DNA of 6,836 nt from positions 957 to 7,792 of the forward strand of contig NVQY01000111.1 in the NCBI GenBank assembly GCA_002400675.1, read 5' to 3'. This document shows positions 6,793-6,836 of the stretch, one piece after another. The position numbers were made by a program, and so were the translations under genes. The DNA comes from Paracoccaceae bacterium. Its GTDB lineage: Bacteria > Pseudomonadota > Alphaproteobacteria > Rhodobacterales > Rhodobacteraceae. The notes under the pieces are model-generated. The model was given only the letters and a program-made list of their open reading frames with translations, made no database searches and had not been told where the DNA came from. Each line of letters begins with the position of its first letter. The first letter of the stretch is position 1.

Positions 6793-6836
6793 TTGGCGAA
6801 CGCGTCAAAGATCGGCTCGTTTGCGCAGATGACTTC
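6777..6836 (-). CDS. C-terminal end of an unidentified convergent gene
   Basis: The minus strand is open from the window edge to a TAA at 6777-6779, giving the 19-residue tail EVICANEPIFDAFAKIIRQ. Third codon positions are mostly G or C until the last few codons, like the real genes here, and the stop falls 6 bp beyond the paaZ stop, as expected for a convergent neighbour. I do not recognise the product; the fragment is too short for a family call. It could still be a chance open frame. Confidence 0.5.
   Translation of the reverse strand, partial: EVICANEPIFDAFAKIIRQ

Overview
The window is a high-GC stretch with dense, mostly gap-free gene packing. It looks like an alphaproteobacterium, most likely of the Rhodobacteraceae/Roseobacter type. 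That assignment is an inference from base composition, codon usage and gene style; there is no rRNA or other phylogenetic marker here. The core is a compact piece of the phenylacetate (PAA) catabolic pathway. I see no mobile element, CRISPR array, tRNA or rRNA.

Layout. (1) Positions 1-332, minus strand: the N-terminal part of an exported alpha/beta hydrolase, cut by the window edge. (2) 333-498: a divergent intergenic region with a perfect 7-bp inverted repeat. (3) 499-1482, plus strand: an AraC-family regulator. (4) 1483-1498: a 16-bp convergent gap with a small hairpin. (5) 1499-4640, minus strand: an operon read in the order paaG (ring-epoxide isomerase), paaI (thioesterase), paaK (phenylacetate-CoA ligase) and a TetR-family regulator. 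Two 4-nt ATGA overlaps and one 6-nt gap join these genes. (6) 4641-4739: a short divergent promoter region with a near-perfect 14-bp palindrome. (7) 4740-6770, plus strand: paaZ, the bifunctional ring-opening hydrolase and aldehyde dehydrogenase. (8) 6777-6836, minus strand: the last 19 codons of an unidentified convergent gene.

How the genes work together. PaaK activates phenylacetate to phenylacetyl-CoA. A multicomponent epoxygenase (PaaABCE), not in this window, makes the ring 1,2-epoxide. PaaG isomerises the epoxide to oxepin-CoA. PaaZ hydrolyses the oxepin ring and oxidises the resulting aldehyde to 3-oxo-5,6-dehydrosuberyl-CoA, which feeds beta-oxidation-like steps whose genes are also absent here. 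PaaI is thought to release CoA from dead-end thioesters. The TetR protein probably represses both directions from the single palindrome between paaG and paaZ, with an aryl-CoA as the likely inducer. The palindrome lies between the predicted -35 and -10 elements on both strands.

I found no clearly new biological system. The points most worth a second look are the shared operator, the catabolic (not tropone-forming) residue signature of PaaZ, a half-match to the same operator in front of the araC gene, and the separation of this module from the epoxygenase genes.
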